A program made the translations under genes and the position numbers. A stretch of 24,871 bases of DNA from CAZCFB01 sp964511535 (GTDB lineage Bacteria > Myxococcota_A > Polyangia > GCA-2747355 > CAZCFB01), in contig CAZEFW010000150.1 of the NCBI GenBank assembly GCA_964511535.1, positions 1-24,871 on the forward strand, read 5' to 3'. Numbering within the stretch: the stretch's first letter is position 1; every line of letters begins with the position of its first letter. Below are positions 16,753 to 24,801 of the stretch, one piece after another. The notes under the pieces are model-generated. The model ran no database searches and had not been told where the DNA came from. It saw only the letters and a program-made list of their open reading frames with translations.

Positions 16753-17100
16753 CTAGATCGGCGCGTAGACGTTCCACTCGCGGGCGAGCCACTGCAGCAC
16801 CTTGGCCTCCTCGGCGACGATGGTGCCTGGCACGGCCAGGTCGTACAGGACGCTGAAGATCAGCTCCCTCGCCTCCTGGCTCTTGACCTCCGCCGCGATG
16901 GCCTTGAGGTCCTCCAGGGACTTGAGGCGGTCCGAGGCTTCCTTGACCGCCTCCTTGAACAGCTCCGAGCCCATCTCGGTGGCCAGCTTCTTCAGCTCGT
17001 CAGCCTCCTCGTCGGAGAACTCCTTGTCGGCCCGGATGATCTGCTTCGACCATCCGATGAGGGCAACGCGCTCTACCTTGCTCAGGTCGGTAATTCTCAT
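16753..17100 (-). CDS. TerB-like small helical protein
   Basis: 115 residues, soluble and all-helical, with no signal peptide. Two related helical blocks with acidic motifs (IRADKEFSDEEADEL near the N-terminus, and VLYDLAVPGTIVAEEAKVLQWLAREW at the C-terminus) resemble the TerB family, known from tellurite-resistance and stress proteins and thought to bind metal through acidic residues. Start ATG at 17100 with AGGAG 8 nt upstream; this ribosome site overlaps the TAG stop of the preceding fadL-like gene, so the two are almost certainly co-transcribed and perhaps translationally coupled. It is the last gene of the operon and ends at the terminator-like repeats. No other ter gene is present, so tellurite resistance should not be assumed. 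Confidence 0.75.
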   Translation of the reverse strand: MRITDLSKVERVALIGWSKQIIRADKEFSDEEADELKKLATEMGSELFKEAVKEASDRLKSLEDLKAIAAEVKSQEARELIFSVLYDLAVPGTIVAEEAKVLQWLAREWNVYAPI

Positions 17101-17111
17101 ATGTCTGGCTC

Positions 17112-18557
17112 CTAAAACGACTTCTTGATGCCGAGCCCAACGAGGTCGATGAACCCGCTGTACCGGCCGCCCCCCACCGCCACCGCGCCGGTGGGATTGA
17201 TCGGGTTGATCTGCATCGCCCCGCTCTCCCGGTAATCAACCGTGCGGGACGGCATGAACGCGTGAGCGTACACCAGGTCGAGCCTGAACCCGTACACGGT
17301 GTAGCTGGCGCCCACGGTCAGCATGTGCTTGTCGGAATCCCACGCCATCACCGACGCGTACTTGTTCTCCACCGCCCCGCTCTCGAAGATATACCCCAGC
17401 CTCAGGGCCAGCGGCACGCCGGGCACGAAGTACTCCCCGCCCACCCGCACGGCGAAGGTGTCCTTCAGGTGCAGCACCATGGCCATGTCCGGCACCTCGT
17501 ACTTGTCGATGCCGGGGATGTTGTAGATGTACACGCCGTCCGGCTTGACCCGGATCTCCTCCATGCCGCTCCACTGCTCCCAGTCGAAGCCCACCTCGAG
17601 GCGCAGGTTCGGCACCAGGCGGATCTCCGCGCCCAGGCGCAGGGACATGGGCAGCGTCATGTCCACCTGGGCCAGGCTGCCCTCCACCCTGCTCTTGCTG
17701 TACAGCGGGCTCACCGGCAGCTGCACCGTCACCTCGGCGTCACCGCCGATCCAGAACGGCAGCTGGTACGACAGGCCGAGGCGCACGTCGGGGATGGGCG
17801 TCACAACCAGGCCCACCTTGGCCGAAGGGTTGAACAGATCCACCAGGGTCATGCGTGACAGGGCGTCGAACTCCGGGTCCTCGGGGCCGCTGCTGAAGCC
17901 GTTGTAAGAGGAGATGGAGCTGAGCGAGGTGAAGTTGACGAACATGTTCTGCAGGGACACCCCCACCGCCACCTCCGGGATGATCTGCCACGCCACCGCC
18001 AGGTCGAGCTGCAGGTAGAGCGACCCCTCCAGGTTGATGATGGAGTAGCGCTGGGGCGCATCGCTGGCCGCCGTGTCGATGCAGTCGCGCGGGTTCGAGC
18101 GGTCGCTGCACGGCCCGTAGTTCGGCTGCGGGAACGAGGGCAGCGCGCCGTAGGGGGCGCTGATGGAGAAGCCGAGGGTCAGCCGCCCGTCCAGCAGCTC
18201 CCTGGCCAGGGCGAGGGTCGGGATCGGGACCGGCGATTTCTGGTTGCTCACCTCGGGGTACGGCGCCTTGTTCCCGCCCGAGTCCACCCGCTGGTAGTCG
18301 AGGGTGAGCAGCACCACCGAGCCGTCCAGCAGCACATCCCACCCCCTGGTCCCCGAGATGGTCGCCGGGTTGTGCCAGATGCCGCCAGGGTCGTCCCCGC
18401 CGGCCACGAACGCCCCGCCCCTGCCCAGCGGCCGCACGCCGTGGGCCCCGATGAACAGCCCCCCCGCCAGCGCCCGGGTGGGCACCAGGGCGGCGAGCAT
18501 CGCGAGGCCGCAGACCATCCCCCCTGAAGCCCGAAGCCTGAAGCCTGAAGCCTTCAT
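17112..18557 (-). CDS. OmpP1/FadL/TodX-family outer-membrane transport protein
   Basis: Predicted outer-membrane beta-barrel for uptake of long-chain fatty acids or other hydrophobic compounds; the substrate cannot be read from sequence. 481 residues with a signal peptide (cut probably after Ala31, in RALA/GG). The start of the mature protein matches the family hallmark (GRGGAFVAGGDDPGGIWHNPA, about 45-65). Alternating beta-strands follow, and the chain ends in Phe (IKKSF), as expected for a barrel assembled by BamA. The ATG at 18557 is chosen because it lies one base after the TAG stop of the upstream lipoprotein gene and has GGGAG 8 nt away. The first 12 residues are encoded by a heptamer array (18525-18552). 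An alternative ATG (codon 14) just after the array has a G-run upstream and also gives a full signal peptide. Confidence 0.9.
   Translation of the reverse strand: MKASGFRLRASGGMVCGLAMLAALVPTRALAGGLFIGAHGVRPLGRGGAFVAGGDDPGGIWHNPATISGTRGWDVLLDGSVVLLTLDYQRVDSGGNKAPYPEVSNQKSPVPIPTLALARELLDGRLTLGFSISAPYGALPSFPQPNYGPCSDRSNPRDCIDTAASDAPQRYSIINLEGSLYLQLDLAVAWQIIPEVAVGVSLQNMFVNFTSLSSISSYNGFSSGPEDPEFDALSRMTLVDLFNPSAKVGLVVTPIPDVRLGLSYQLPFWIGGDAEVTVQLPVSPLYSKSRVEGSLAQVDMTLPMSLRLGAEIRLVPNLRLEVGFDWEQWSGMEEIRVKPDGVYIYNIPGIDKYEVPDMAMVLHLKDTFAVRVGGEYFVPGVPLALRLGYIFESGAVENKYASVMAWDSDKHMLTVGASYTVYGFRLDLVYAHAFMPSRTVDYRESGAMQINPINPTGAVAVGGGRYSGFIDLVGLGIKKSF
18525..18552 (-). repeat. Heptamer array at the 5' end of the fadL-like gene
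   Basis: Read on the coding strand, GGCTTCA, GGCTTCA, GGCTTCG and GGCTTCA follow the ATG with only two bases (AA) between. The units differ from the GGCTTGA units at 16583-16683 by a single base. Because 7 is not a multiple of 3, gain or loss of one unit would shift the frame between the ATG at 18557 and the signal peptide. Confidence 0.85.
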
Positions 18558-18558
18558 T

Positions 18559-21500
18559 CTATTTGCTCCCCCCGCACGCGAAGCCGCGGCAGCGCGACTT
18601 GACGATCTCGAAGAACTTCTCCAGCCCGGTCTCCCCGTTGGCCAGGAAGTCCCGGGTCTCGCCGAACGCCTGGCGGAAGTCGGGGCCCACGTAGGCGGTG
18701 CCCGCGCCGGGGTGCTTGCGGTGCACTTCGGTGGCCAGGTCGAACAGGGTCTGGATCGGCGACTCGCCCGGGCGCGTGTCCGACTCGGACCAGGCCTGGC
18801 TCAGGATGGTGCAAAGGGTGTCCTTGGTGTCCTTCTTGACCGCCGGCTCGAGGAACTTGAGCGCCGCCAGGATGATGCCCGCCTTCGGGTCCAGGGCCTG
18901 GCCCACGGCGCGGGCCAGGGGCACCAGGTTCAGATCGTCGAGCAGCAGCTGAGCCAGGTCCGCCATGCCAGTGAGCGAGGCGCGGAACGCCGGGTTCTGG
19001 TTCACCTCGTCGATGAGGTAGCTCGCCAGGTCGTAGATCGCCTTGCGCACCTTCTCCTGCCCCTCCACCAGGTAGAGGAAGTCCACCGCCCGGGGCACCA
19101 CGGGGCTCTGGAGCTTGCCGATCAGGGCGTCGGGCAGCTCCACGGAGAGCCAGCTGACCAGGTCCTTGCTGGCGGTGTGCGCCGTCAGCCGCCCGCGCAG
19201 GAAGCCGACCATGATCTCCGCCACCGCCGGCAGCTTCTTGTTCTTGAAGGTCTTCGCGCTGCCCTTGCCGGTGGTCTCGAGGAAGATGTCCGACAGGTCC
19301 GAGACCGAGCGGTCCCACGCGTCGGCCGCCGTCTTCTGCTGGCGCTCCTTGGCCGAGCAGGTGCCGTCCGAGCAGCCGAGGGGGCAATCCCACGAGCAGG
19401 TGGAGTAGTTCTCCTGCGCCAGCTTGCCCGCGGCGTTGACGCTGCGGTTGCACAGCCCGTCGCCACACACCCCGGGGCAGTCCCGCGGGCAGTTGCGCGC
19501 GGTCTCCGTGCCGGCCGCGCACTTCTTGTCGCCGCAGCTGGCGGGGCAGTCCTTCTTGCAGGTGGCGTTGTTCTCCTTGACCGAGCAGATGCCATCACCG
19601 CACACGCCACAGTCGAAGGCGCAGCTGCGCATGGCCGCGCGCTTGGACGCGAAGGCGTCGGCGAACAGGTAGTACGGCGTGACGCACTTTTGGCTCTTGC
19701 CCGCCAGGCAGGTCACCTTGGTGGCGCCGTCTCCGCGCAGGGCGAAGGTCCGCCCATCGCGGTAGGAGAGCACCGGCGAGGCGGCCGGGTCGAGCACGAA
19801 GGCCAGGCTCTTGGTCAGCTCGCGCAGCGCGGGCGACCCGTCGGAGAGCTTCAACGTCAGCAACGCCGGCGACAGGGCCTGCAGCGCCGGGAAGATGTCG
19901 GTCTTGGCGAACACCTCGGCCAGGAACGGCTCCCAGAAGACCACGCCCGACCCGGTGGCGTAGTCCTTGGCCTTCCGGTTCTTGAACTGGAACATGGTGT
20001 TCTTCTTGCTGGCCCAGTGGTAGTGAAACACGCGGATCAGGTCGAGGAACAGCTTCTCCTTGTTGTGATCGGCGAACGCCTGCACCACCGGCCGGATGGC
20101 GTCGAAGAAGGTGCACGGGTCCTTGGGCCCGCAGGAGAACTGCGGGTGCGGCACCTCCCAGCTGAGCAGCGAGCCCTGGTGGTAGGTGGCCACCTGGTGG
20201 CCGTCGATATCCTTGGGCTGGTCCTGCAGGTCCGCCAGCGCCTGGGGGTAGGCGGGCATGAACATCAGCCGGTTGAGCGCCTCGGTGGTGGGGTGGGTGG
20301 TCATGCCCTGGATCCCGCTCAGGTACTCCAGGATGCCGTCCTGCTTGATCACCACCCCGAGGTTCTTCTCCACCCAGTCGAGGATGGTCTTGATGTTGGA
20401 GGGCAGGTTCAGCACCAGGTGCCCCTTGGGCGTGGTGGTGAGCTTGCCGTCCTTGTCGCGCAGCCGGGCGATGCTCTGGGTGTAGAACAGCGCGCCGTTT
20501 TCAATCTTGAACAGCTCGCACTCCTTGAACGGGCCGAGGATCTTGACGCCCAGCACCTTGACCACCGCGCCGGCCTTGTTGCACATCTTCATGCCGTTGG
20601 TGTTGTTGATGATGTGGGCAAGGCGCTGCTGGATGGAGCGGTTGTCGCCGCTGTGGGCGCTGCGGTCGTCGGGCAGCGACCGGATCACCTTCGCGCTGTA
20701 GCCCGCCTTGCCGCCGCCGGCGGTCACCACCTTCTTGTTCGCCTTGTCCAGCACGTGCACGTCCCGGTGGGTCAGGTAGGTGGCGAGCATCACCCCGAGG
20801 TTCTTGGTGCGCGCGTCACCCAGGGCCTTGACCAGGTCCTGCACCAGCCCGGGGGTGTTGACCAGCTCGATCAGGTGGGGCACCGCGTCGTCCCACAGGG
20901 CGGTGCGGGGATCCAGGGCCGCGCCCGGGAAGGCCTTGCCCCGCTCCCGCGCGTCCAGCACCGCGTCCACCACCCTGGCGGCGCTGGAGGTGTGCAGGCG
21001 GAACAGGCGCGCCGCGCCGTCCAGGGTGGCCTGGATGCCCTGGTCACGCAGGGTCTGCAGCAACGCGTGCACCAGCTCCAGCAGCGGCGAGGTGCGGGGG
21101 TCGTACCCCTGGTAGGTCATGGCCTCGCCCGCGGCGGACCGGGTCATCGCCTTGCGCGCGCCGAGCATGGGCGGCAGGCCGAGCAGCAACCCGAACGCGA
21201 TGTCCTTCTTGTAGTCCAGGATGTCCAGGGCGTCCCGGGCCAGCGCCGCCAGCAGGGTGGCGTCGAGATCCGTGTACTGATAGACCTGCGCGCCGCTCTT
21301 GGTCAGGGCGCGGCCGAGGGTGTCGCGCTTGGCCGCGGCGTCGGGGGCCTTGTCGTCGTGGTGGAAGGGCGCCGGGACGGCGGCGCCGCCGGTGACGTAT
21401 CGCCCGAGGCTGTCGATGTCGGCCAGCTTGTCGCCGTCCTTGTCCAAAAACGGCGCCACCGGCTTGCCGCTGCTCTTGTCCACGCCGGCCAGGGCCACGC

Positions 21501-22437
21501 CGCGCCAGTCCCGCCGGGCCAGCAGCAGCGCGCCGCCCTTGCTCTTGAAGTCATCGTGGCGGGTGAACAGCAGGTCCAGCGCCAGGCGCAGGGTCCGGTC
21601 CCGGGTGGCCTGGTGCAGCGGCTTCTTTCGCTTGGGATCATCCACGCGCTGCATGGTGCGCAGCTCGAACCCGAGGGCCTCCACCAGGTCCATCAGCGCC
21701 TGGTGCCCCTCCCCGTTGACGCCGGCGAACGCGAGCACCGTGTCCAGCAGGTTGCTCAGGTCCTTGTACGCCAGCAGCTCGCGCGGCACGCCGAGGGCGG
21801 TCTGCCGCGGGCGGTAGCCGAGCCGGTGATCCAGACGGGCGAGGCTCTCGTGCAGCGCCTGGTTCGGCTCGATGCGGTCCTTGATGAACGCCGCGCCCTT
21901 GCGGACCATGGAGGGGAACAGGTCGTTGTCGGTCAGCGGGAGGATCTTGACCAGGTAATCCTGCAGGTCGGACAGCAGCTTCGCTTCCTGGCTCGGCGTC
22001 ACCTTGGAGCTGCCGAGGAACATGTTGTTCAGCGCGTCCACGAGCCTGCGCCTGTTGCTGACCCCGGCGGCCCCCGCGGCGCGACCGTCCACCAGAGTGA
22101 ACACCTTGGGATCCCGCGCGCGGGCGTGGGCCGGCAGATACTGGGGGCCGTAGCGGCAGGCAAGCCGGTACTCGCTGCCCGAGACGTCCCGGGGACGGAT
22201 CGGGACCTGCGGGTCCTTCTTGTTGGCTTCCACCGACGCGTTGTGAGCCGCTCGGGAGGAGGAGAACGCCACCCGCTGGCACATGATGTTGAAGAACTTC
22301 TCGCCGAAATTCTGTCCGTTGTCCGCGGGCGGCGCCTGGTCAAGGCCCTCGTGGCAGCCGGCCAGCCCGAGCAGCGTTGTCAGCGCCGCTGCCAAGGCGA
22401 ATTGGCGCGAGGAGGTCTTACTGGTGACGGTGGTCAT
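18559..22437 (-). CDS. Very large lipoprotein with Cys-rich repeats, unknown function
   Basis: 1292 residues from the ATG at 22437, the start that directly gives a lipoprotein signal (lipobox LAGC, Cys28); an upstream extension of the frame would bury it. Preceded by AAAGAG and by a good promoter (22464-22492). Most of the chain looks helical and mixed-charge and matches nothing I recognise. At about residues 939-1027 there is a block of three to four Cys-rich repeats of the form CGDGxC-x(n)-E-x(n)-C-x2-DCP, a pattern seen in secreted proteins of this bacterial group and probably disulfide-bonded. No catalytic motif was found. It is first in an operon: its TAG stop is one base from the ATG of the fadL-like gene, and the TerB-like gene follows. 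I infer a periplasmic or surface partner of the FadL-type barrel, without direct evidence. Confidence 0.88.
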   Translation of the reverse strand: MTTVTSKTSSRQFALAAALTTLLGLAGCHEGLDQAPPADNGQNFGEKFFNIMCQRVAFSSSRAAHNASVEANKKDPQVPIRPRDVSGSEYRLACRYGPQYLPAHARARDPKVFTLVDGRAAGAAGVSNRRRLVDALNNMFLGSSKVTPSQEAKLLSDLQDYLVKILPLTDNDLFPSMVRKGAAFIKDRIEPNQALHESLARLDHRLGYRPRQTALGVPRELLAYKDLSNLLDTVLAFAGVNGEGHQALMDLVEALGFELRTMQRVDDPKRKKPLHQATRDRTLRLALDLLFTRHDDFKSKGGALLLARRDWRGVALAGVDKSSGKPVAPFLDKDGDKLADIDSLGRYVTGGAAVPAPFHHDDKAPDAAAKRDTLGRALTKSGAQVYQYTDLDATLLAALARDALDILDYKKDIAFGLLLGLPPMLGARKAMTRSAAGEAMTYQGYDPRTSPLLELVHALLQTLRDQGIQATLDGAARLFRLHTSSAARVVDAVLDARERGKAFPGAALDPRTALWDDAVPHLIELVNTPGLVQDLVKALGDARTKNLGVMLATYLTHRDVHVLDKANKKVVTAGGGKAGYSAKVIRSLPDDRSAHSGDNRSIQQRLAHIINNTNGMKMCNKAGAVVKVLGVKILGPFKECELFKIENGALFYTQSIARLRDKDGKLTTTPKGHLVLNLPSNIKTILDWVEKNLGVVIKQDGILEYLSGIQGMTTHPTTEALNRLMFMPAYPQALADLQDQPKDIDGHQVATYHQGSLLSWEVPHPQFSCGPKDPCTFFDAIRPVVQAFADHNKEKLFLDLIRVFHYHWASKKNTMFQFKNRKAKDYATGSGVVFWEPFLAEVFAKTDIFPALQALSPALLTLKLSDGSPALRELTKSLAFVLDPAASPVLSYRDGRTFALRGDGATKVTCLAGKSQKCVTPYYLFADAFASKRAAMRSCAFDCGVCGDGICSVKENNATCKKDCPASCGDKKCAAGTETARNCPRDCPGVCGDGLCNRSVNAAGKLAQENYSTCSWDCPLGCSDGTCSAKERQQKTAADAWDRSVSDLSDIFLETTGKGSAKTFKNKKLPAVAEIMVGFLRGRLTAHTASKDLVSWLSVELPDALIGKLQSPVVPRAVDFLYLVEGQEKVRKAIYDLASYLIDEVNQNPAFRASLTGMADLAQLLLDDLNLVPLARAVGQALDPKAGIILAALKFLEPAVKKDTKDTLCTILSQAWSESDTRPGESPIQTLFDLATEVHRKHPGAGTAYVGPDFRQAFGETRDFLANGETGLEKFFEIVKSRCRGFACGGSK

Positions 22438-22463
22438 GATCTCTTTACCCGTGCGAATGTAGA

Positions 22464-22492
22464 ATGATAGGGACAGCAGGTGGCAAACACAA
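22464..22492 (-). promoter_or_regulatory. Sigma70-like promoter of the lipoprotein/fadL/terB-like operon
   Basis: On the minus strand TTGTGT (22492-22487) is followed by 17 bp and TATCAT (22469-22464), a 5/6 match to the -10 box. It would give a leader of about 20 nt before the ATG at 22437. It sits in the 68-bp gap shared with the divergent Cys-cluster gene, so the two operons may be co-regulated. A promoter for the plus strand is less clear; TAGAAT at 22460-22465 could be its -10 box. Confidence 0.55.
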
Positions 22493-22505
22493 CGTGCATG
22501 AGCCG

Positions 22506-23078
22506 ATGAGACCCACACACGACAACCTCGCAGGGCTGCTGGACAACTGGCGCAACATCACGGCCAGGGCGGACGCCTTCTTCGAGCAGGTGATGGCCGG
22601 CTGCAGCCAGCAGATGCGCTGCGGCGCGGGCTGCGACGCCTGCTGCCAGCAAGATCTGGAGCTGCTGCCGGTGGAGGCGCTGGCGCTGCTCCTGGCGCTG
22701 GAGGAGCTGCCTGCGGCGGAGCGCAGCGCGCTGGCCAGCGCCGCCGCCGAGGGCGGGGCCGCCCCGTGCGCGCTGCTGGACAGCAGCGGCCGCTGTTCGC
22801 TGTACAGCGCGCGGCCCCTGCTCTGCCGTACCCACGGCCTGCCGGTGCTGTACAGCGACCCCGACACCGGCGAGCAGAGCCTGTCCCTGTGCGAGCTGAA
22901 CTTCGTCGGGCAAGATCCACCCGCCGAGGCGATGCTCGACGGGACCCTGCTGACCACCGCGCTGGCCGTCGCCGACGACCTCGTGCGACAGGTGCTGAAC
23001 ATCCCGGAGCCCGTGCGCGTCCCCATCTCCGAGATACTGATCCGCGGCTGGGATTCTTTTCCTGCCGGGGGAGGATAA
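22506..23078 (+). CDS. YkgJ-family cysteine-cluster protein
   Basis: 190 residues from the ATG at 22506 (an in-frame ATG at 22464 would overlap the divergent promoter). The chain shows the family's metal-binding pattern. C39-x3-C43-x2-C46-C47 (CGAGCDACC) is near the N-terminus. C88, C97 and C107 follow in the typical context PCALLDSSGRCSLYSARPLLCR, and C129 comes later. Such proteins are thought to bind zinc or an iron-sulfur cluster, and the family is annotated as putative zinc- or iron-chelating; the physiological role is unsettled. Cytoplasmic, with no signal peptide. Its stop codon is 19 bp before the kinase gene at 23098, so the two probably form an operon. Confidence 0.87.
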   Translation: MRPTHDNLAGLLDNWRNITARADAFFEQVMAGCSQQMRCGAGCDACCQQDLELLPVEALALLLALEELPAAERSALASAAAEGGAAPCALLDSSGRCSLYSARPLLCRTHGLPVLYSDPDTGEQSLSLCELNFVGQDPPAEAMLDGTLLTTALAVADDLVRQVLNIPEPVRVPISEILIRGWDSFPAGGG

Positions 23079-23101
23079 TGATACGGTTCGGGCAGCCATG
23101 A
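23078..23101 (+). other. Possible 7-codon coupling mini-ORF before the kinase gene
   Basis: ATG at 23078 shares its A with the TAA stop of the Cys-cluster gene (TAATG). After seven codons (MIRFGQP) the TGA at 23099-23101 overlaps the kinase ATG (ATGA). The strong ribosome site GGGGGAGG (23067-23074) sits just upstream of this ATG but 23 nt from the kinase start, which has only a weak site of its own. Ribosomes may reach the kinase by translating the mini-ORF. It could also be chance. Confidence 0.3.
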
Positions 23102-24792
23102 AGACCTGTCCCAAATGCAGCGGCGTCTACCCGGGAGACGGCAACTATTGCCCCACGGACGGCCAGCGCCTGATCCAGAACACGGAGTCGTATATCGGCC
23201 AGATCTTCATGGATCAGTTCGAGATCCGGGAGGTCACCGGCCGCGGATCCATGGGCACCGTGTACAAGGCCTGGCAGACCGGCGTGGGCCGGGAGGTGGC
23301 GGTCAAGGTGCTCAACCGCGCCCTGCGCAAGGAGCCCCAGCTGGTCACCCGGTTCAACCGCGAGGCGCGGGCCGCGGCCCAGCTGTCCCACCCGAATATC
23401 ATCATCGTCTTTCTGGTGGGCGAGACAGAGGACCAGGTGCCATTTCTGGCCATGGAGTTCATCGACGGCCGCAGCCTCGCCGCGGTGTGCGAGGAGGAGG
23501 GCCCCTTCCCCTCCGAGCGGACCATCCATGTCGCCCGCCAGATCACCTCCGCCCTGGCCGAGGCCCATCGCAATGACATCGTGCACCGGGACCTGAAGGC
23601 CGAGAACATCCTGTTGAGCGACCGCCCGGACTCCCCCGACTTCGTCAAGGTCGTGGACTTCGGCATCGCCAAGATCCTCTCCGGGGTGGAGGACGGCAAC
23701 CTCACCGCCACCGGGGCCGTGTTCGGTACGCCGCACTACCTGTCGCCTGAGCAGGCCTCGGGCAAGAAGGTGGACAACAGGTCCGACATCTACGCCCTCG
23801 GCGTGATCCTGTTCTACATGTGCACCGGTCGGCTCCCCTTCGAGGGCGAGTCCGGTATGGGCCTGCTGGTGCAGCACATCAAGGAGCCGCCCCCCCGCCC
23901 CCAGAGCATCAACCCGTCCATCCCCCACGCGCTGGAGGAGGTGATCCTCCGCTGCATGGAGAAGAGCCCGGACGACCGCTACCAGACGGCCCGGGAGCTG
24001 GACACCGCCCTGGAGGAAGCCGAGGAGCAGATCCAGAGCAGCTCCGTTCCCACCTTGCGGCGCTTCAGCGGCGAGGTGCCGCGCCCTGCCGCGACGGCCA
24101 AACCCCGCCGGCGGGCCCAGTCCTCCACGGGATCCGGCGCGCCAGTGGAGGTGGTGGCGCCAGCCACTGTGGATCCGGCGGAACCCCGTGCAGCGGCCCC
24201 CGTGCCAGTGGAGACCGAGACACCAGTACAGCGACTCGAGGCGGTCCCAGCGCCGCCGCCCGCCACCGATACGGGCGGGCTGAATACGTTGCGCATGGCC
24301 CGGCGGGTGGTGGGCAGGCGGCACTTCGTCTTGCACATCCTGGGAGCGGTGGCAGCCACCGGCGCCGGCGCCGGCGTGGGTTACGCGGCGTATTACCGCA
24401 AGAGCCTGTACGACAGCTTCGAGCCGGATTCCCCGGGAGACAGACCGTCAGCTGATACCGAGCCCGCGCCCGAACCCGCGCCCGAACCCGAGCCCGAGCC
24501 CGAACCCCGCCCTGCCCCCGAGCCCGAACCCGAGCCGGAGCCGAAGAAGCCGAAACCGAGGCCGAAGCGCAAGCCGAAGCGCAAGCCGCGGCGAAAGCCG
24601 AAGCCCAAGCCGAGGCCGAAGCCCAAGCCCAAGCCGGAGCCGAAGCCCAAGCCGGCCGAGCCGCCTCCGATCCCCAAGCCCGAACCGATCAAGCCCGCCG
24701 GCCCGGATCCAGCCGGATCATCCAGTGATGGTGAAGAGGACAAGCCCCCTGTGGAGCCTGCGCCGCCGCCGCTGGATGATCACGGGGAGTGA
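23098..24792 (+). CDS. Membrane Ser/Thr protein kinase with zinc ribbon and Glu-Pro/Lys-Pro tail
   Basis: 564 residues. N-terminal zinc-ribbon-like motif (C4-x2-C7, C18-P-T-D-G), then a complete Hanks-type kinase domain (about 40-305). Its motifs are glycine loop GRGSMG (48-53), Lys70 in VAVKV, HRDLKAEN (163-170, catalytic Asp165), DFG (187-189) and SPEQ. All catalytic residues are present, so an active kinase is expected. A linker of about 100 residues leads to one membrane segment (about 410-431). The external part is a charge-sorted tail: Glu-Pro repeats (455-481), then Lys/Arg-Pro repeats (483-519), then about 45 residues. The alternating EP-then-KP order resembles the periplasm-spanning linker of TonB, but no TonB C-terminal domain follows. 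It is second in an operon with the Cys-cluster protein. Partner and substrate are unknown. Confidence 0.93.
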   Translation: MKTCPKCSGVYPGDGNYCPTDGQRLIQNTESYIGQIFMDQFEIREVTGRGSMGTVYKAWQTGVGREVAVKVLNRALRKEPQLVTRFNREARAAAQLSHPNIIIVFLVGETEDQVPFLAMEFIDGRSLAAVCEEEGPFPSERTIHVARQITSALAEAHRNDIVHRDLKAENILLSDRPDSPDFVKVVDFGIAKILSGVEDGNLTATGAVFGTPHYLSPEQASGKKVDNRSDIYALGVILFYMCTGRLPFEGESGMGLLVQHIKEPPPRPQSINPSIPHALEEVILRCMEKSPDDRYQTARELDTALEEAEEQIQSSSVPTLRRFSGEVPRPAATAKPRRRAQSSTGSGAPVEVVAPATVDPAEPRAAAPVPVETETPVQRLEAVPAPPPATDTGGLNTLRMARRVVGRRHFVLHILGAVAATGAGAGVGYAAYYRKSLYDSFEPDSPGDRPSADTEPAPEPAPEPEPEPEPRPAPEPEPEPEPKKPKPRPKRKPKRKPRRKPKPKPRPKPKPKPEPKPKPAEPPPIPKPEPIKPAGPDPAGSSSDGEEDKPPVEPAPPPLDDHGE

Positions 24793-24801
24793 GGGTAGAG
24801 G

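Noticed and set aside
16753..17100. Tellurite-resistance operon
   Set aside because: Only one TerB-like gene is present; there is no terC, terD or similar gene, and its partners are a lipoprotein and an outer-membrane barrel.
18304..22467. 1387-codon open frame on the plus strand, antisense to the giant lipoprotein and fadL-like genes
   Set aside because: In GC-rich DNA the antisense frame often lacks stops. The product is biased to Leu/Val/Gln/Gly/His/Arg with no domain, while the minus-strand genes have lipobox, Cys repeats and barrel motifs.
24460..24792. TonB protein fused to the kinase
   Set aside because: The EP/KP linker is TonB-like, but the last 45 residues are acidic and Pro-rich and show no TonB C-terminal domain.
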